A DNA stretch of 64,000 bases from Brassica napus (GCF_020379485.1 NC_063444.1:1436652-1500651); one strand, 5' to 3'; positions 10,876-24,613 are shown, counted from the first letter of the stretch. Numbers and translations are program-made. The notes: generated by a model from the sequence alone, not told the origin.

Positions 10876-13800
10876 ATGTCTACCAACGCGAAAACTGTAG
10901 TCGCCGCCGACGTCGTGCATTTAGACAGTGACGACGAAGACGTAGGAGGAGGAGGAGGAGGAGGAAGAGGATTGTCTCTAATCGAAACTCCGCAAGTTCC
11001 GAGTACAACCGCTGATGCGGCGGTGGCTCCACTGGAAACCCTAGAGTGCCGGAGCTTCTGGAAGGCAGGAGAAAGCTATGTGACACCGAACGTTGTTTCT
11101 CAAGCTGCTCCAGGTAAACAATTCACTTCCACACACGCACTACTACGATTATGGTTTTTGTGATCGAATTGAGAATTTGATAGGTATGCTTGAGCACGCT
11201 CGTGTTCATCCCAAGTTCCTTCACTCGAATGCCACGTCACACAAATGGGCCTTTGGAGGTAAAAGTCAAGATTTGACTCCGATCGAATCAATTAGATAAA
11301 GTAATCATTTTTTTTTTTTAATTTGTATTGTAATGCAGCCATAGCTGAACTACTTGACAATGCTGTTGACGAGGTATACTAAAATGCTTATCTTAGCTTT
11401 TTACCTTCTTAGTGAATTGGTTTAATGTTTGACTCTGCTTTTTTACCTCAGATACAAAACGGTGCAACCTTTGTTAAGATCGATAAGATCGACATTGCGA
11501 AGAATAATTCTCCAGCTTTAGTTTTCCAAGGTACGTTGTCTTTGAATGATTGTCAGATGCGTTGTGTGAATAACACGCTCTTTGTTTTCCAATTGAAGAT
11601 GATGGCGCTGGGATGGATCCCAATGGAATCAGAAAATGCATGAGCTTAGGCTACTCGTCAAAGAAGTCTAATACGACGATTGGACAGTGTAAGCTTCTCG
11701 TTAGGTAGGTGGTTAGTAGAAGTGATTAGGTCTCTAAGCAGAGGTTTCACCTTTTTTTGTGTGTAGATGGAAATGGTTTCAAGACAAGTACCATGAGACT
11801 TGGAGCTGATGCCATTGTTTTTAGTCGCTCAACTCGTTCAGGGTATTATTGATATATATCTGCTGCATATACACTCTTGTGTCTTTGGCGTGTGCTCTTG
11901 CTTGAACTCTTTTTTGTATCCTTTTTTAGGAAAGCTACTCAAAGCGTCGGCCTTCTGTCTTACACATTCCTTAGAAGAACTGGTCAAGATGATGTCATTG
12001 TTCCTATGGTAAAATCCTCAGCATTTGTAGATTTTGTGTAATGCCTGAAATATATAATTCTTAAGACTGTGTTCTCAAGCAATACAGATTGATATTGATA
12101 TATCCAAGGAGCGGCCACAACCAATTATCTATGGATCTTCAGAAGATTGGTCTACCAACCTTGACATTCTTCTCAAATGGTCTCCATTTTCAACAAAGGA
12201 TGAACTTCTTCAACAGGTTGTTTCTTTCGAAAGCCAGCTTATGAATATTACATTGATTCTGAAAACTTTGATTCCGCGTAATGCTATATGTTGTATTAAT
12301 TCGTGTATATTTGTCTTTCGTCCACCAGTTTGATGATATTGGAACGCATGGAACAAAAGTAATTATCTACAACTTGTGGCTCAATGTTGAAGGAATCTAT
12401 GAGCTGAGTTTTGACGACGACGATGAGGTAACACACACTTTTCCTCTAAATAATATGTACTCGATGAAATATTTGTTCAGGCCTCAGGGTTGTCTTAGGT
12501 CCAGGTCCTATGTAGACGACAAGTTTCAACTTTTATGCCATTTAAATTATTTTCTTATAGGACATCCGGCTCCGAGATGAAAGTGTCCATGATGGAAAAC
12601 GGGTGCACGCTAAAGAACTGGAAAGGAGATCTCATATTTCATACCACTTACGTTACTCCCTGAGGGTAGTTTCCTGAATATCTTCTTCTTTTCTATATAA
12701 TAATGTATCATATTTCGAAGAAAGTATGAAGACTCACTTTGTTTGTTCGTTTTCCTCAGGCTTATACTTCAATGTTGTATCTGGAAAAGTTTAAAAATTT
12801 CAAGATTATACTTCGGGGAATCCCTGTGAAGCAGTTCAACATTGCTGATGAATTCAGATATCCTGAAATTATAAAGTACAGGCCACAGATAGCTACAATT
12901 GAACAAGTAACATAGATCCTCTTCTCTTTTTTTTTTTTTTTCAGTTCTCTGGTTTTGTTACATGAACCTTTGGCTAATTCTTTCTTGTTGCAATTTTTCC
13001 ATTGCCTATAGTGTATGAGTTATTATATGCAAACATTGATCGAATTTTTTAGGCTTAGGTTGGTAGAAAAAACTCTACTAAGCGTTCTTGTCACAGGCTA
13101 CCACTGAAATCAAAGTTGGATTTATAAAGGAGGCACCTAAACTTCCAGTCTGCGGTTACAATGTCTATCACAAAAACCGTCTTATCCGGGTACGCTTTCT
13201 TATATACCAGACAATTCTATGATCTAAATCATCTTTGGAAGCAACTAAAGTAAGTATCAAGTATGGTACTTAACGATTTTCAAGGAAATCAATCCTCTAA
13301 ATAGAACATTAATAGATTGGCCTGCTATAATATTTTCCAATTAAGGGCCCTGCAATTCCATATGAATTGTATAAACTGAGATCTCTCTTGCACCTTACAG
13401 CCATTCTGGAAGGTCACTATGGACGGGTCAGCTTTAGGCAATGGTGTTGTAGGTAAATCTATTCATTTTAGTTGATAACTCCATTGAATATGTTCCGTTT
13501 GAGTGAAAGACTTGGGAGGTGATACTCATTAACCAAAATCTGTTCCCCAGGAGTTCTTGAAGCTAACTTCATAGAACCAGCTCATGACAAACAAGATTTT
13601 GAGAGGTCTTCTTTATTCCAGCGGTTGGAAGCGAGGTTGAAGAAGATTGTCTACGATTACTGGTCTCTTCTTCCTCCTCTCCAAAGCCTTGTTTCCAATC
13701 ATCTCTCCATATTTTTTCCGTTATGATTTTTTACAAATTGCAACATCTCTGTTTTGACTATTCCACTTCTCGTTATGGAGAAAAAAACAGGAGTAGCCAC

Positions 13801-14513
13801 AGCCACGTTTTCGGGTACAGGACTCCTCAAATGCCTGCAGATAAGTCAAAAAGGATACCGATACCTGATCAACCACCTCCTGTCAATACATTCAATCCTT
13901 TTCCTTCCCCTTCTTCTCAAGGTGGCCCAATAATACGCGAAATCAATATAAGTAATGCCACTTCAGTCCGTACAGTTGCTGCTCCACCGCCACATATGAG
14001 AAATTCTACTGGTGTAAGAAATAACTTCCAGCCCGTGCAGCTTACTCCTCAACCTGCAGTTACCGTAAGTGAATCTCATTTAGTTTTATTGTACAAGTGT
14101 GATAAAAAACAAACTGAAACAAATCTTCACAGGATACTAGAAACAAGCACGTTGGCAAGTCAGTGGAGGAGATAAGCCAAGAGAACATACAACTCTTCAT
14201 GAAGTATGTATATATTTTAAAATGAAAAAAACTAACTGATTTCAGTTTCATATCACTCTTAGGATCTCAATCAATTTCAATGTGTTTTCGTTCTTGAACA
14301 GGTGCGAGGAATATGTAAAGAAGGAGACTGAAATGGAACAGACTGTAAGTTTGATTTCGCATTGGTAAACATATGTTTGTTTCATTGGTTCTAACATGGA
14401 TATAAATTAAACAGGTAAGGAACTTAGAAAAAGAACTGGAAGAAGCTAAAAGTAAATGTGCACAACTTGCTATGCTTGTGGATGCTAAGAAGAAGGAGAT
14501 GCAACAAGTTTAA
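10876..14513 (+). CDS. MORC2: MORC-family GHKL ATPase, CRH1/MORC2-like (tandem copy 2)
   Basis: Tandem paralogue of the preceding gene, starting 434 bp after its stop. There are 18 exons: 10876-11113, 11184-11258, 11339-11373, 11452-11530, 11599-11688, 11767-11842, 11930-12008, 12088-12216, 12329-12427, 12561-12665, 12760-12906, 13097-13189, 13401-13452, 13551-13662, 13791-14064, 14133-14203, 14302-14344 and 14415-14513. They give 631 aa. From the 35-bp exon onward every exon except the Pro-rich one has the same length as its partner in copy 1. The protein shows DSDDEDVGGGGGGG at the N-terminus, ELLDNAVDE, DDGAGMDP and GNGFKTS for ATP binding, and a C-terminal coiled coil (RNLEKELEEAKSK). An intron (11114-11183) splits the codon after AAPG; copy 1 has none there. 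Its role is presumably shared with copy 1. MORC2 (At4g36280) is assigned by order. Confidence 0.9.
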
Positions 14514-16084
14514 GACACTAGATTCTGAAGGACCCGAACTTGATTCGAAATATTAATTACAGTGTTCGTGCATTTGCTTATAAGCAGGTGCATATATGTA
14601 TGTAGCATATATATCTGTCAGGCAAACTGTTAGGATCTAAGGTCAGGGAATAGTTCTATTTTAAGTACCATAAGTTCTGATTGTATGAACCAACTCCTTT
14701 TCAAAGTTTTAACTAGTCTTGTAAGGACTAAAAAAAGAAGTGGTCCTGCTTGTTACATAAAGTATGAATTTAATTTAGTTTTGTAGAGTGGGCACTCTTA
14801 CAGAAACCTATGTTTTATCATTAATGTGTATTTTCTTAATTTAATTAAAATCTGTAGGACAGAAAATTTCATTAAATGAACAATGGAGAAGGTAAACATG
14901 CAGTGATCTTCTGTAGCCAATTTGCATCCCAACTGGGATCAAATGGATAATGAGTGTGTGAAGTAAAAAAAAAAACACAATTTACATCATTACAATAATT
15001 ATATGGACCGACCGACCAATCACTAACAGCGCATGGACCATAGTCGAAATTCAACATCCATTGCCCTATTATGTTGTTGAGTGAGCCAAGATCCCTAGCT
15101 CTTTTAAATTTTAACTTTATTTCCATGCGGATCTTAAAAGTATAGTAGAGGGTTTGATTGTACTTTCGGTTTGTGTTGTTTAGTTTACCTTTGTAACTTT
15201 GTTCATATATATCTAAATTTTATGTCTACTTTAAAATAAAACTATATATTAGTAATTTTTTACTAATTAAAAGTAAATTTTCATTTAGACGTAATTGTGA
15301 AACGCGACTGCGTAAAAACGCCATTTGAAATTTATAAGAAAGTTAATTAGAAAGAAGGCTTTTGGAAAACAGAAAAAATAATATTTGAACATGTAAAAGG
15401 TATATATGTAATTCTTTTACGTATTTATATAACACAGAATGTTAACAATTGAATTACCAAATACGAACAATTTAGAAGCAGTGGTTTAGTGGTTGGAGAA
15501 TTAAATCTGAATGTTCTTATTTTAGTGGTCTTTTCATTTTGATTTTTTTTTTTTTAATCTGAAATTCTCCATGTTAACAAAAAAAAATATACCAAAAGAA
15601 GATATAGTTTTAAAATGGAAACGGCGAATAGGATATATACTTTAGGTTTGGTGCATATCTAATATTCTTTTTAACTATATGGTTATTATATGGTTGATGT
15701 AGATATCCAATAATAGAGAAGACATTTCTCTAAAAGACTCAAATATGCCGTGTTATTATCAACAAAAAGCCACATTTAAAGGCTAAGAAAATGACAGCCA
15801 TTACATTATAATACAATTAATTTATTTTCTTTACATTCTTGTTATTCCCATTTGCTCAAATGTACTCCTTTCACGAAGCAACCCATCCCATAAATAAACC
15901 TTCTACAGAATACACTTGAAAAAATATTTTATTTTCTTCTTTCATTTTTCTTCCTTTTTTGTTGTTGTTGGTATTTATCTTCATTTATCTTATTCGTTAA
16001 TGAAGATAATAATGGTAATGGTTTCTTGGACTCAAATACATGTATGATAGTTGTCTCATTGTTTTGTATATATAAATTCCAATT
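14514..16084. other. Gene-free interval between MORC copy 2 and the copia element
   Basis: AT-rich sequence. I see no exon with a recognisable protein, no RNA gene, and no transposon end that I can name. Confidence 0.4.
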
Positions 16085-16550
16085 TGTTAGGATTCGAGCT
16101 TGATTTCAACCTAACGATTTCGATCAATGACACAAGCAAAAAAACAATAAAGAAGAGAAAGAGAACGCAAACACAATTTGGTCACTCGGAGTTCACCGCA
16201 CTCCTCTAATAAGAAAGAGCCGCTATACTTGCCGGGGCTAGACGTTACCAGCAACTGCACTGTAGAGATCTTAACTCAAACTGAGCTCTCGAGATACAAC
16301 AATGGCGATCTACTTCTTCCTCCTTTCTCTCTCTATCTTATCTCTATCTCTCTCTCTATACTGTTATATCACAATCAGCTTACAACATCAAGAGAATAAT
16401 ACGAGTATATAAACAACTCGTTATCTTCGTGCAGCTCCACGCGTGACTCACGTGCTCGTATGGTTTAGCTCAACCACAACTTCAATTGAATCGGAGCATA
16501 CTTCAATTGAACCGGAGCCTTAATCTGATTAGGAACACCTCACTTCAACA
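16085..16550 (-). repeat. 3' LTR of the copia element
   Basis: Starts TGTTAGGATTCGAGC on the plus strand and ends CACTTCAACA. It carries a TCTCTATCT-type pyrimidine run near 16325-16365, and matches the other LTR with scattered substitutions and small indels. Confidence 0.93.
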
Positions 16551-16566
16551 CTCCACTTTGTTCCTT
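16551..16566 (-). other. Polypurine tract of the copia element
   Basis: On the minus strand this reads AAGGAACAAAGTGGAG and directly abuts the TGTTGAAG start of the 3' LTR, as expected for plus-strand priming. Confidence 0.7.
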
Positions 16567-16689
16567 ATCAGCTCCACCTTAAACTTCATCCTTGTCACCA
16601 ATACAATAACTCTCTTTATTCCAAGCAAACCCGCTCAGCTTCATATCCTGAGAAAAACCTCCCAGCCTTCATAACTTATGCTCTTCGAC

Positions 16690-19600
16690 TCTTCAACCTT
16701 CAGTTACTCTTAGCAAATCCAAAGCTCCTTTGAACTTGCCAACATGTAACACCTTTGTGAAAATATCTGCCGGATTGTACTCGGTTGCAATCTTCACCAC
16801 TTGAACCCAACCATCAGCAATCAAATCTCGAACAAAATGGTATTTCGTCTGCATATGCTTCGTTTGTTCATGACATACTGCATTCTTAGACAGTGCAATA
16901 GCACTCTGAGAATCACAATAGATCCTTATAGCTTCCTGACTGTAACCAAGCTCATTCATAAACCCTTTTAACCAGACTGCCTCTCTTGACGCCTTTGATA
17001 AAGCTATGTACTCTGATTCTGTAGACGACAACGCCACTATCTTCTGCAAACTAGATCTCCAGCTCACTGGATTTCCTCCAACGGTGAAGATCATTCATGT
17101 TGTAGACCTGCGCTTGTCAGCATCTCCTGCATAATCCGCATCACAGTAGCCACGCACCATAAACTCTCCTTCCTTTTTGAACACTAACCAAGTCTTGAAC
17201 GAACCTCTCAAGTACCTGAGCAACCATTTCACTGCTTGCCAATGTTCCTTGACTGGTTTACTCATGTATCTGCAAATAAGACCCACTGCAAAGGCCATGT
17301 CTGGACATGTACAGGTCATAGAGTACATCAAACTCCCTACAACACTCTGATAAGGAACACTTTTCATAGCTTCAGCTTGATCTCGCAGCTCTACCTCCGT
17401 AGATGCCCTTAAGGCAAAATGAGTACCCATATGAGTACTAACCGCCTTAGCTTGCTCCATTTTGAAATTCCCAAGCACCTTCAGTATATATCCTTCTTGA
17501 GACACTGTCAAGACTCCCTTTGCTCGATCTCTATGAATCTCCATACCCAATATTTTCTTGGCTTCTCCAAGATCCTTCATCTCAAACTCTAAGTTTAGTA
17601 ACATCTTCAACTCCTATATATGTCTCATGTTCTTCGACGCAATGAGAATATCATCAACGTGCAACAAAAGGTACACACATTCTCCATCCTTCAGTTCCTT
17701 GAAGTACACGCAGCTGTCAAATTCACTTCTGACGTAGCTATTCTTCAGCATGAACTGATCAAACCATTGATTCCACTGTCGCGGTGACTATTTCAATCCG
17801 TACTAAGAACGCTTCAGCAAGCACACCTTCTTTGGATGCTCTTTGTCTTCATACCCCTCAGGTTGATCCATGTATATGGTCTCCTCCAAATAACCATGAA
17901 GAAATGCGGTCTTCACGTCCATTTTCTGCAATTCCATATCAAAATGAACTAACGCAGACAAGATGATTCTAATTGATACTAACTTCACCACTGGAAAGAA
18001 GATCTCCTGGTAATCGATACCTCCTTCTGAGAATACCCTTTCGCTACCAATCTAGCTTTGAACCTGGGACCTTCTTCTTTGGTAACACCTTCTTTCTTAT
18101 TGAATATCCACTTGCAGCCTATAGACTTCTGGTCTTTGTTTTGATCCACCAGATCCAATGTCCCATTCTTCTTTAACGAAGTCATCTCATCATCTGATGC
18201 CTCTGTCCACTTATCACTATCAGGACCCTCCATCGCTTCTCTATAACTTCCTAGCTCTGCTCTATCGGTGACCTCGCCCATTAGATACGCAAACCCTGCT
18301 ATGTCTTCGTCTTCAGGGTAGACATGATAGTCTTGAAGCTTCCCTGGAGGTTTCAAAGTTCTTCTTGACCTATCTCTTGTCGGCTGATAATCACCCTCGG
18401 TCTCTATCGCAGTAGTCTCCTCAGCCCCCGTTACATCCTATTGCACTTGGCTTTGCACTGGAGACTCTTGAGACTGTTCCTCCAAAACTCCACCTTGATC
18501 TTGTATACCTTCTGTTCCTACAAAATCAAAACTCAAACGTTTGTTAGTAGAATTTACAGTGGTAGAGATTATACCTGAGTTGTCAACCGAAGACTTGGAG
18601 TTCTTGAACATTTGATCCTCCATGAAGACCACGTTGCGACTAATAATGCATCTCTGTTCATCCAGTAGCCAAATTCTGAAACCCTTGACCCCTTCTGGAT
18701 ATCCAGTGAAGACTCCTTTCTTTGCTCGTGGGTTTAGCTTCCCACCATCTGAATGAATGTACGCAATGCATCCAAACCTTCTAAGACCAGACAAATCTGG
18801 AACCTCAGTAGTCCACCTCTGTTCAGCGATCTCAAAATCAATAACTGATGACGGAGTTCTGTTCAACAAGTATACTGCTGTTGATACTGCTTCAACCTAA
18901 AACTTAGGCTCCAACCCACTCTCACTCAGCATGCTGCGGACCTTGTTCAAAATTGAGCGGTTCAACCTCTCTGCTACCCCATTTTGTTGGGGTGTATACG
19001 TGCAAGTGCGATGCCTAACAATACCCTCATCTCTGCAAAACTGATCGAACCTCAGATTGCAAAACTCTAGTCCATTATCCGTACGCAGCTTCTTCACTTT
19101 CCTCTCTACTTGAACTTTGACCATTTTCTTCCACTCAACAAACCGTTGAAACGCTTCATCCTTCGTCTTGAGAAAATAAACCCAAACCTTTCTTGACCAA
19201 TCATCAGTAAATAAGACGAAGTACTGACACCTCCCAAGACTCATCAGAACATTAGGTGATCCCTATAGGTTTGAATGTATGTAGTCAAGTCTCTCCTTAG
19301 TCAGATGTTGAGCAGGACCAAAACTGACCTTGTGAGTTTTCCCAATAACACAATCCTCACAAAATTTCATCTCTGAAACATGTTCACTTGGTATGCACCC
19401 CTGTTTGACTAACATCTCTAGTCCTTTCTTTCCCACATGACCAAGCCGACTGTGCCACAGCTGAGTTTGATCCTTGTCTGATCCTCCAGACACCACAGCT
19501 GACGACTCACTCGACCTGTTTACTGCCTTTAGTGTAGAGCCTCTCAGAAAATACAATGTATCAGATCCTTTCTTGTATCCTCTCATGATCAGCGTGCAAC

Positions 19601-20802
19601 CCAAAACGATCTTCATAATCTCATTGAAGCGTTGAACTCACAACCTTTATTCTCTAGAGTTCCTAGAGAAATCAAATTTCTCCCAATACCAGGCATGTAT
19701 CTAACTTTGTGGAGGAGAAAAGTCGTGCCGTCTGGATTTTGAAACTTGATTGAACCTATCAATTTGACCTCGGTGACAGAGTTGTTTGCCATTCTCACCT
19801 TTCCTTATGTGACCTCTTGTAACTCCACAAACAACTCCTTCCGAAGAGTCATATGAAACGAGCAGCCAGTGTCTAATATCCACTCTTCTGAATCATCAGC
19901 CCTCTGAGTCACATTCACCTCTGCTGCTATCAACCCCACTAAGTCTTTAGCATCATCCTTTACCATCGAAGATTCACCTCTATCTGACTGATGTCGATGC
20001 TTGTTCCTCTCGAGCCACTTGTAGCATTGCTTGTAGTGACCTTCTTTTCCACAAATCCAGCAGACTTTCTTTCGATCTGTTGACTTTGATCTAGACCTGA
20101 AGTCCTTCTTCTTCCCATGACCATTATGAGAACCTCTGTTTTCAGACCTTCCTCTAGCAAAGTGCCCCTCTGAACTGCTCCGAGACCTATGACGTCTTTC
20201 AGCTCTTTCTCCTTGGACCTGGCTGAGCTCGCAACTTCATCTACCTTGATAACATCACGCCCATACTTGAGTGTTTCCTTCAACTGATCGTATCTTGATG
20301 GAAGAGAGTTCAAGAGCAAAATGGCTTGCACCTCCTCCGGGACTTCAATACTCAAATTGCTCAAGTCACCAATAATCTTCAAGAACTCATCTATGTTATC
20401 ATCCACTGTTCGATTCTCCTGCATCTTGAAACTGTAAAGTCTCAGCTGCGCATGAACACGGTTTGGCAGAGATTTAGGCATGTACAACTTCTCCAGTAAC
20501 GCCCACGCCTCTGCTGCGGTCGTGCACCGTTCGATCTTCCTCAAGACGTGATCTCCCACATTCAGGAAGATAATGTTCATCGCCTTCTCGCATCTCTCAG
20601 ATCTTGCGATCTCTGCCTCGACGATCTTCTTTTTCTTTTCTAGATCTTTCTCATCGTCATATGTTTCATCTTCGATCTTCGTCTTCTCGATCAGAACATC
20701 TTTCAAACCGGAGACGCTAAGGAAAGCGTACATCTGTCTCTTTCATAGCGAGAAATCACCATCGCCATCGAACTTTTCTATATCGGACTTAGTCCCTGCC
20801 AT
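16690..20802 (-). pseudogene. copia gag-pol polyprotein, interrupted
   Basis: The frame starts at the ATG at 20802 (MAGTKSDIEKFDGDGDFSL) and is stopped at 20743-20745, where a Trp codon of the gag start has become TGA. Downstream I see the UBN2-type gag, a CCHC zinc knuckle (CWICGKEGHYKQC, about 20030-20060), a protease-like ILDTGCSFHM (about 19870), the pre-integrase HSRLGHVG, the integrase core (LFTDDWSRK, RTDNGLEF, PQQNGVAERLNR), RT (KARLVAKGYSQKE, DVKTAFLHG) and RNase H (YCDSQSAIALSKN). At least eight stops or frame breaks separate these parts, so it cannot make a full polyprotein. The RT active-site motif reads HVDD rather than YVDD at about 17655. Confidence 0.93.
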
Positions 20803-20858
20803 CACCGATCGATCTTGAAAGATTCACCTCCTTCGCCGATTCGCTAAGCTCACGAACC

Positions 20859-20872
20859 TGGCTCTGATACCA
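20859..20872 (-). other. Primer-binding site for initiator tRNA-Met
   Basis: The minus strand reads TGGTATCAGAGCCA, the classic plant copia PBS complementary to the 3' end of tRNA-iMet. It begins 4 bases inside the 5' LTR. Confidence 0.93.
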
Positions 20873-20876
20873 CTTC

Positions 20877-21340
20877 TGTTAGGATTCGAGCTTGATTTCA
20901 ACTTAACGACTTCGATCAATGACACAAGCAAGAAACGATAAAGAAGAGAAAGAGAACGTAAACATAATTTGGTCACTCGGAGTTCACCGCACTCCTCCAA
21001 TAAGGAATCGCCGCTATACTCGTCGGGGCTGGACGGTACCAGCAACTGCACTATAGAGATCTTAGCTCAAACTGAGCTTTCGAGATACAACAATGGCGAT
21101 CTACTTCTTTTGCCTTTCTCTCTCTATCTTATCTCTATCTCTCTCTCTATACTGTTATATCACAATCAGCTTACAACATCAAGAGAGTAATACGAGTATA
21201 TAAACAATTCGTTATTTTAGTGCAGCTCTATGCGGGACTCACGTGCTCGTATGGTTTAGCTCAACCACAACTTCAATTGAACCGGAGCATACTTCAATTG
21301 AACCGGAGCCTTAACCTGATTAGGAACACCTCACTTCAAC
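20877..21340 (-). repeat. 5' LTR of the copia element
   Basis: Starts TGTTAGGATTCGAGC (plus strand) and ends CACTTCAAC; the last base of the expected ...CAACA end is replaced by G at 21341. It is otherwise colinear with 16085-16550. Confidence 0.93.
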
Positions 21341-24045
21341 GTTAAAACTTAAAACATTTTAGTTGCGTTAACAATAAACATTTGCAACTTAGTGACCAAA
21401 ACCTCAACTAAAGACGACACTGTCAACTTTTATTTGTCTTACATCGATTCGCTCATCCAAGCGTCTTGCATCGATTCGCTCATCCAAGCGACACTATGGG
21501 TTATTTATTCATAAAATATAATACAAAATAAACTAGTAATAAATACAAATTATAGGAAGAGAAAATATGATAAGAGAGTCAACGCAGATGATAAGGCAAA
21601 CACTGGGCTCGAGAGACTTCTCGACAGGTTTAAGGGACAGAGAGCGAACCTCTTCTTCTTCTCGGGCCTCTCCCACTTATCATTCCTTTCTCTTACTTTT
21701 TTCTTTTATTTTCTTCATTAATTTCAAAAACTTAATGGTTAAATTTTACCATTATAAAGTAGCATTTTATTTCCAGATCATTCGGACTAGACTAACCTGG
21801 ATCGGTCCGATCCTAATATAGCCATTTTTAATTTTAGGTTTTTAGGGTTTAATTTGGTCCGAGCATCTGGTCAAGCGGACGAGTCCAATATTATTTATTA
21901 CCCAAAATGGCAAATAACAAAATAAACATTATTGATATTGTTCTGGTTCTATCAGGATGTGACAACATTGGTTTTATAGAGGCCAAAATGACTGTGGGTC
22001 AAATTTTCTGGATCTCAAAAGTGCAGATCAATTCAACAAGTTTTGGGTCAACCGCAACATCTTGAACTGTAGAATCCTAGTTGATGTATTGACATTTCAA
22101 ACAAAGATTATTTAGTTCAGATAACAAAAATCATACTCCATTGTATAAATATACCTCAAACTTATTAACCTAGAATTTGTAGTGTATGCATATATCCATC
22201 GGATAGCATCGTGTATGAATTCAACTATATATATAGCCATATTTACTTAAACTATAGCCCTTTTAAAGCAAATTGTATACAAGTTTAGATTTTTTACATA
22301 TTCTGTGGTGAGTTGTGAAGTCTAGTAGCTCGGGCATCAAACATGTGATGACTTGATATGACGCTGACCGATCCTCCCTAGAGGCTGCAAGGAGACGCGA
22401 TCCACTGACCAAAAAGTTTTGATTAAGGCTGTTTTTTTTTAACGTGAAAAATCATTCTATTACTCAAGTTAGAAGTGCTCTGGATAACCAAAAATATAAC
22501 AACCAAAAATAGTTTTGATTAAGGCTGTTAATTAGGGATATCCAAATCCATATATATATTGTCCTATGTAAGTCGAACTAGTGGTTTTCATTAGCGACTT
22601 CGCTACTAAATAACGAAATTAGTCGGCCATTTTACATATAGTTTTCTAATAGAAACGTTAACATTTTATACCTACTCATATTATAAGTCATCTAGCAAGT
22701 TTAGTGATACACAAAAATTAAGAGATTCTTTCTTTCTTTTTTTTTAACAACGATTCTTTCTTTCATATCACTGTTTTTGGAATAAAATTTTTTTAGTGAT
22801 CTACCATCTCATTTTGCATATTTTTCATGATATGTTATTTTGTAATATTCAAATTTCCAATCATGACTTCAAATTTTTAAAAACTTCATATAATGACAAA
22901 AATAAGTTACAATTTGACCTTTTATAATTCATCTAGCAAGTTTACTGATTTTTTTGTCAGTTACCTAATGCTGAATTAAAGTAAGTAGTTTGCATAATTG
23001 TGTAGTATAAGCATGCAATTTCATATAATCATAGAAATCTTACCATAGTACGATATAGTATCAATCTCATTCCTATTCACACATTATTTTGCGTCGTCTT
23101 TTATATAGAAATTTATATATAATTCCAGGAGAAAGAATGGAATACAAAAAAGTACACGTAGGTGGCGCAGTGTTCCCTTGTATAGCCGCAGAGAGTCCAA
23201 AGAGTAACATGCATTTTTTTCATCTTTCCTCGCATCTTTACTGGTAATTTTTTCTTTAGCCTATTCAAATTACTCAAGAACGAATATTAATATGTTCACT
23301 TGTTACAATCAATAAAAAGAGAACCTCTTTTCACTGCTCCGAATCTCTCTGTTTCCGTAAACTATTATATTGTAAATGATTTTTTATAATATTGATTATT
23401 GGTCTATTCTTCACCAAATCATTAATTTTTAGTCTCTGAAATAATTATAAATAATATTAATTTACTACATTCGTAATAATATTTTCATTAGTTTTTGATG
23501 CGTTGCCTTAAATAACAAAAAATTTCCAACCCTTCTATATGATATATCATTAGTCTATGCTTCAGTTAGAGATCCCTAATTACAAAAGACTTACATAGAG
23601 TACCATGAACTTGACAACCCTAAAAGATTAACATGATTATAAAATAATGTTTTCTTAATTCTACAAATAATAAGTAATATTAAAGAGGAATGATAGTATT
23701 TAAATAGATAACAAAAAAATGTATAATGTTTTGTAGTGTTATAAAAACCGCTAGGCTGCTCAAATACAAATAGCAGAACATCGATGAGTTTGAATTTGTT
23801 TTTATAGATTATATCTATCTACCATGATTTGGCGTTTCTTAAGCCAAAATAGAAAAGAGTTTTCCTGATTTGATCACAAGATTACTAGATTAGTTACGTT
23901 TAGTATAGACATCCATATGTATATATATTATCAGGAAATATAAATGTAGTATCGGATTATAACATCGTTTTGTTTGATATCCAAAAGACCTAAGGTTGCT
24001 TTGTTTTCTTTTTGTTAAAGAAGCTTATAAATTACTTAACTCTAG
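21341..24045. other. Gene-free interval right of the copia element
   Basis: Mostly AT-rich sequence. A short direct repeat of about 24 bp (CATCGATTCGCTCATCCAAGC) occurs twice at about 21443-21492. I see no coding exon. Confidence 0.4.
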
Positions 24046-24576
24046 TCCCCTAGACTATATTTTCGAAGTGAATACACAAGTCGTCACTACAATCATTCTC
24101 GCTGAAAAAAAATGACATGACACTTAAAATAGATGACATGGTTTTAGAAAATAATGACATGGCATCATATTAATTGTGAGATGTAAAATTTCCTTATAAA
24201 AATTTAAATTTTTTTGCAGGAATTTTAAATAAGGTAATAAAAATAACTCATATATCATCATTAATGTCAATTTTCCATATAAATATTTATTTATGGTAAA
24301 CTATTAAATATATTAATAATTCATATATCACAATTAAAATAATAATATATATGTATATATGTATCTCACATTAATAAAAATAAACTAAATAAAGTAACAC
24401 TAATCCAAAAAAAATTGATAGTTAAATATTTAAACACTATTTAAATTTATCTGTTCATCTTCATCATTTAAATTAACAAAAAGATTTTTCAGTTTAACTA
24501 AAACAAACAAAATCTCAAATTTATTAGAATTTATATTTATATATATATATATGTATATATTTAAAATTAGATGGGA

Positions 24577-24613
<37 letters not shown>

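Larger units (their letters stand above)
16085..21340 (-). mobile_element. Ty1/copia LTR retrotransposon, decayed, minus orientation
   Basis: Two LTRs of about 465 bp flank 4.3 kb of internal sequence. Read on the minus strand, the order is LTR, primer-binding site, gag, protease, integrase, reverse transcriptase, RNase H, purine tract, LTR. Integrase ahead of RT marks the copia superfamily. LTR ends read TGTT...AACA. The LTRs differ at roughly 30 of 465 positions by eye (about 6-7%), so the insertion is not recent. I cannot find a matching 5-bp target duplication: the left flank is CAATT, and the right flank is GTTAA or TTAAA. Confidence 0.95.
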
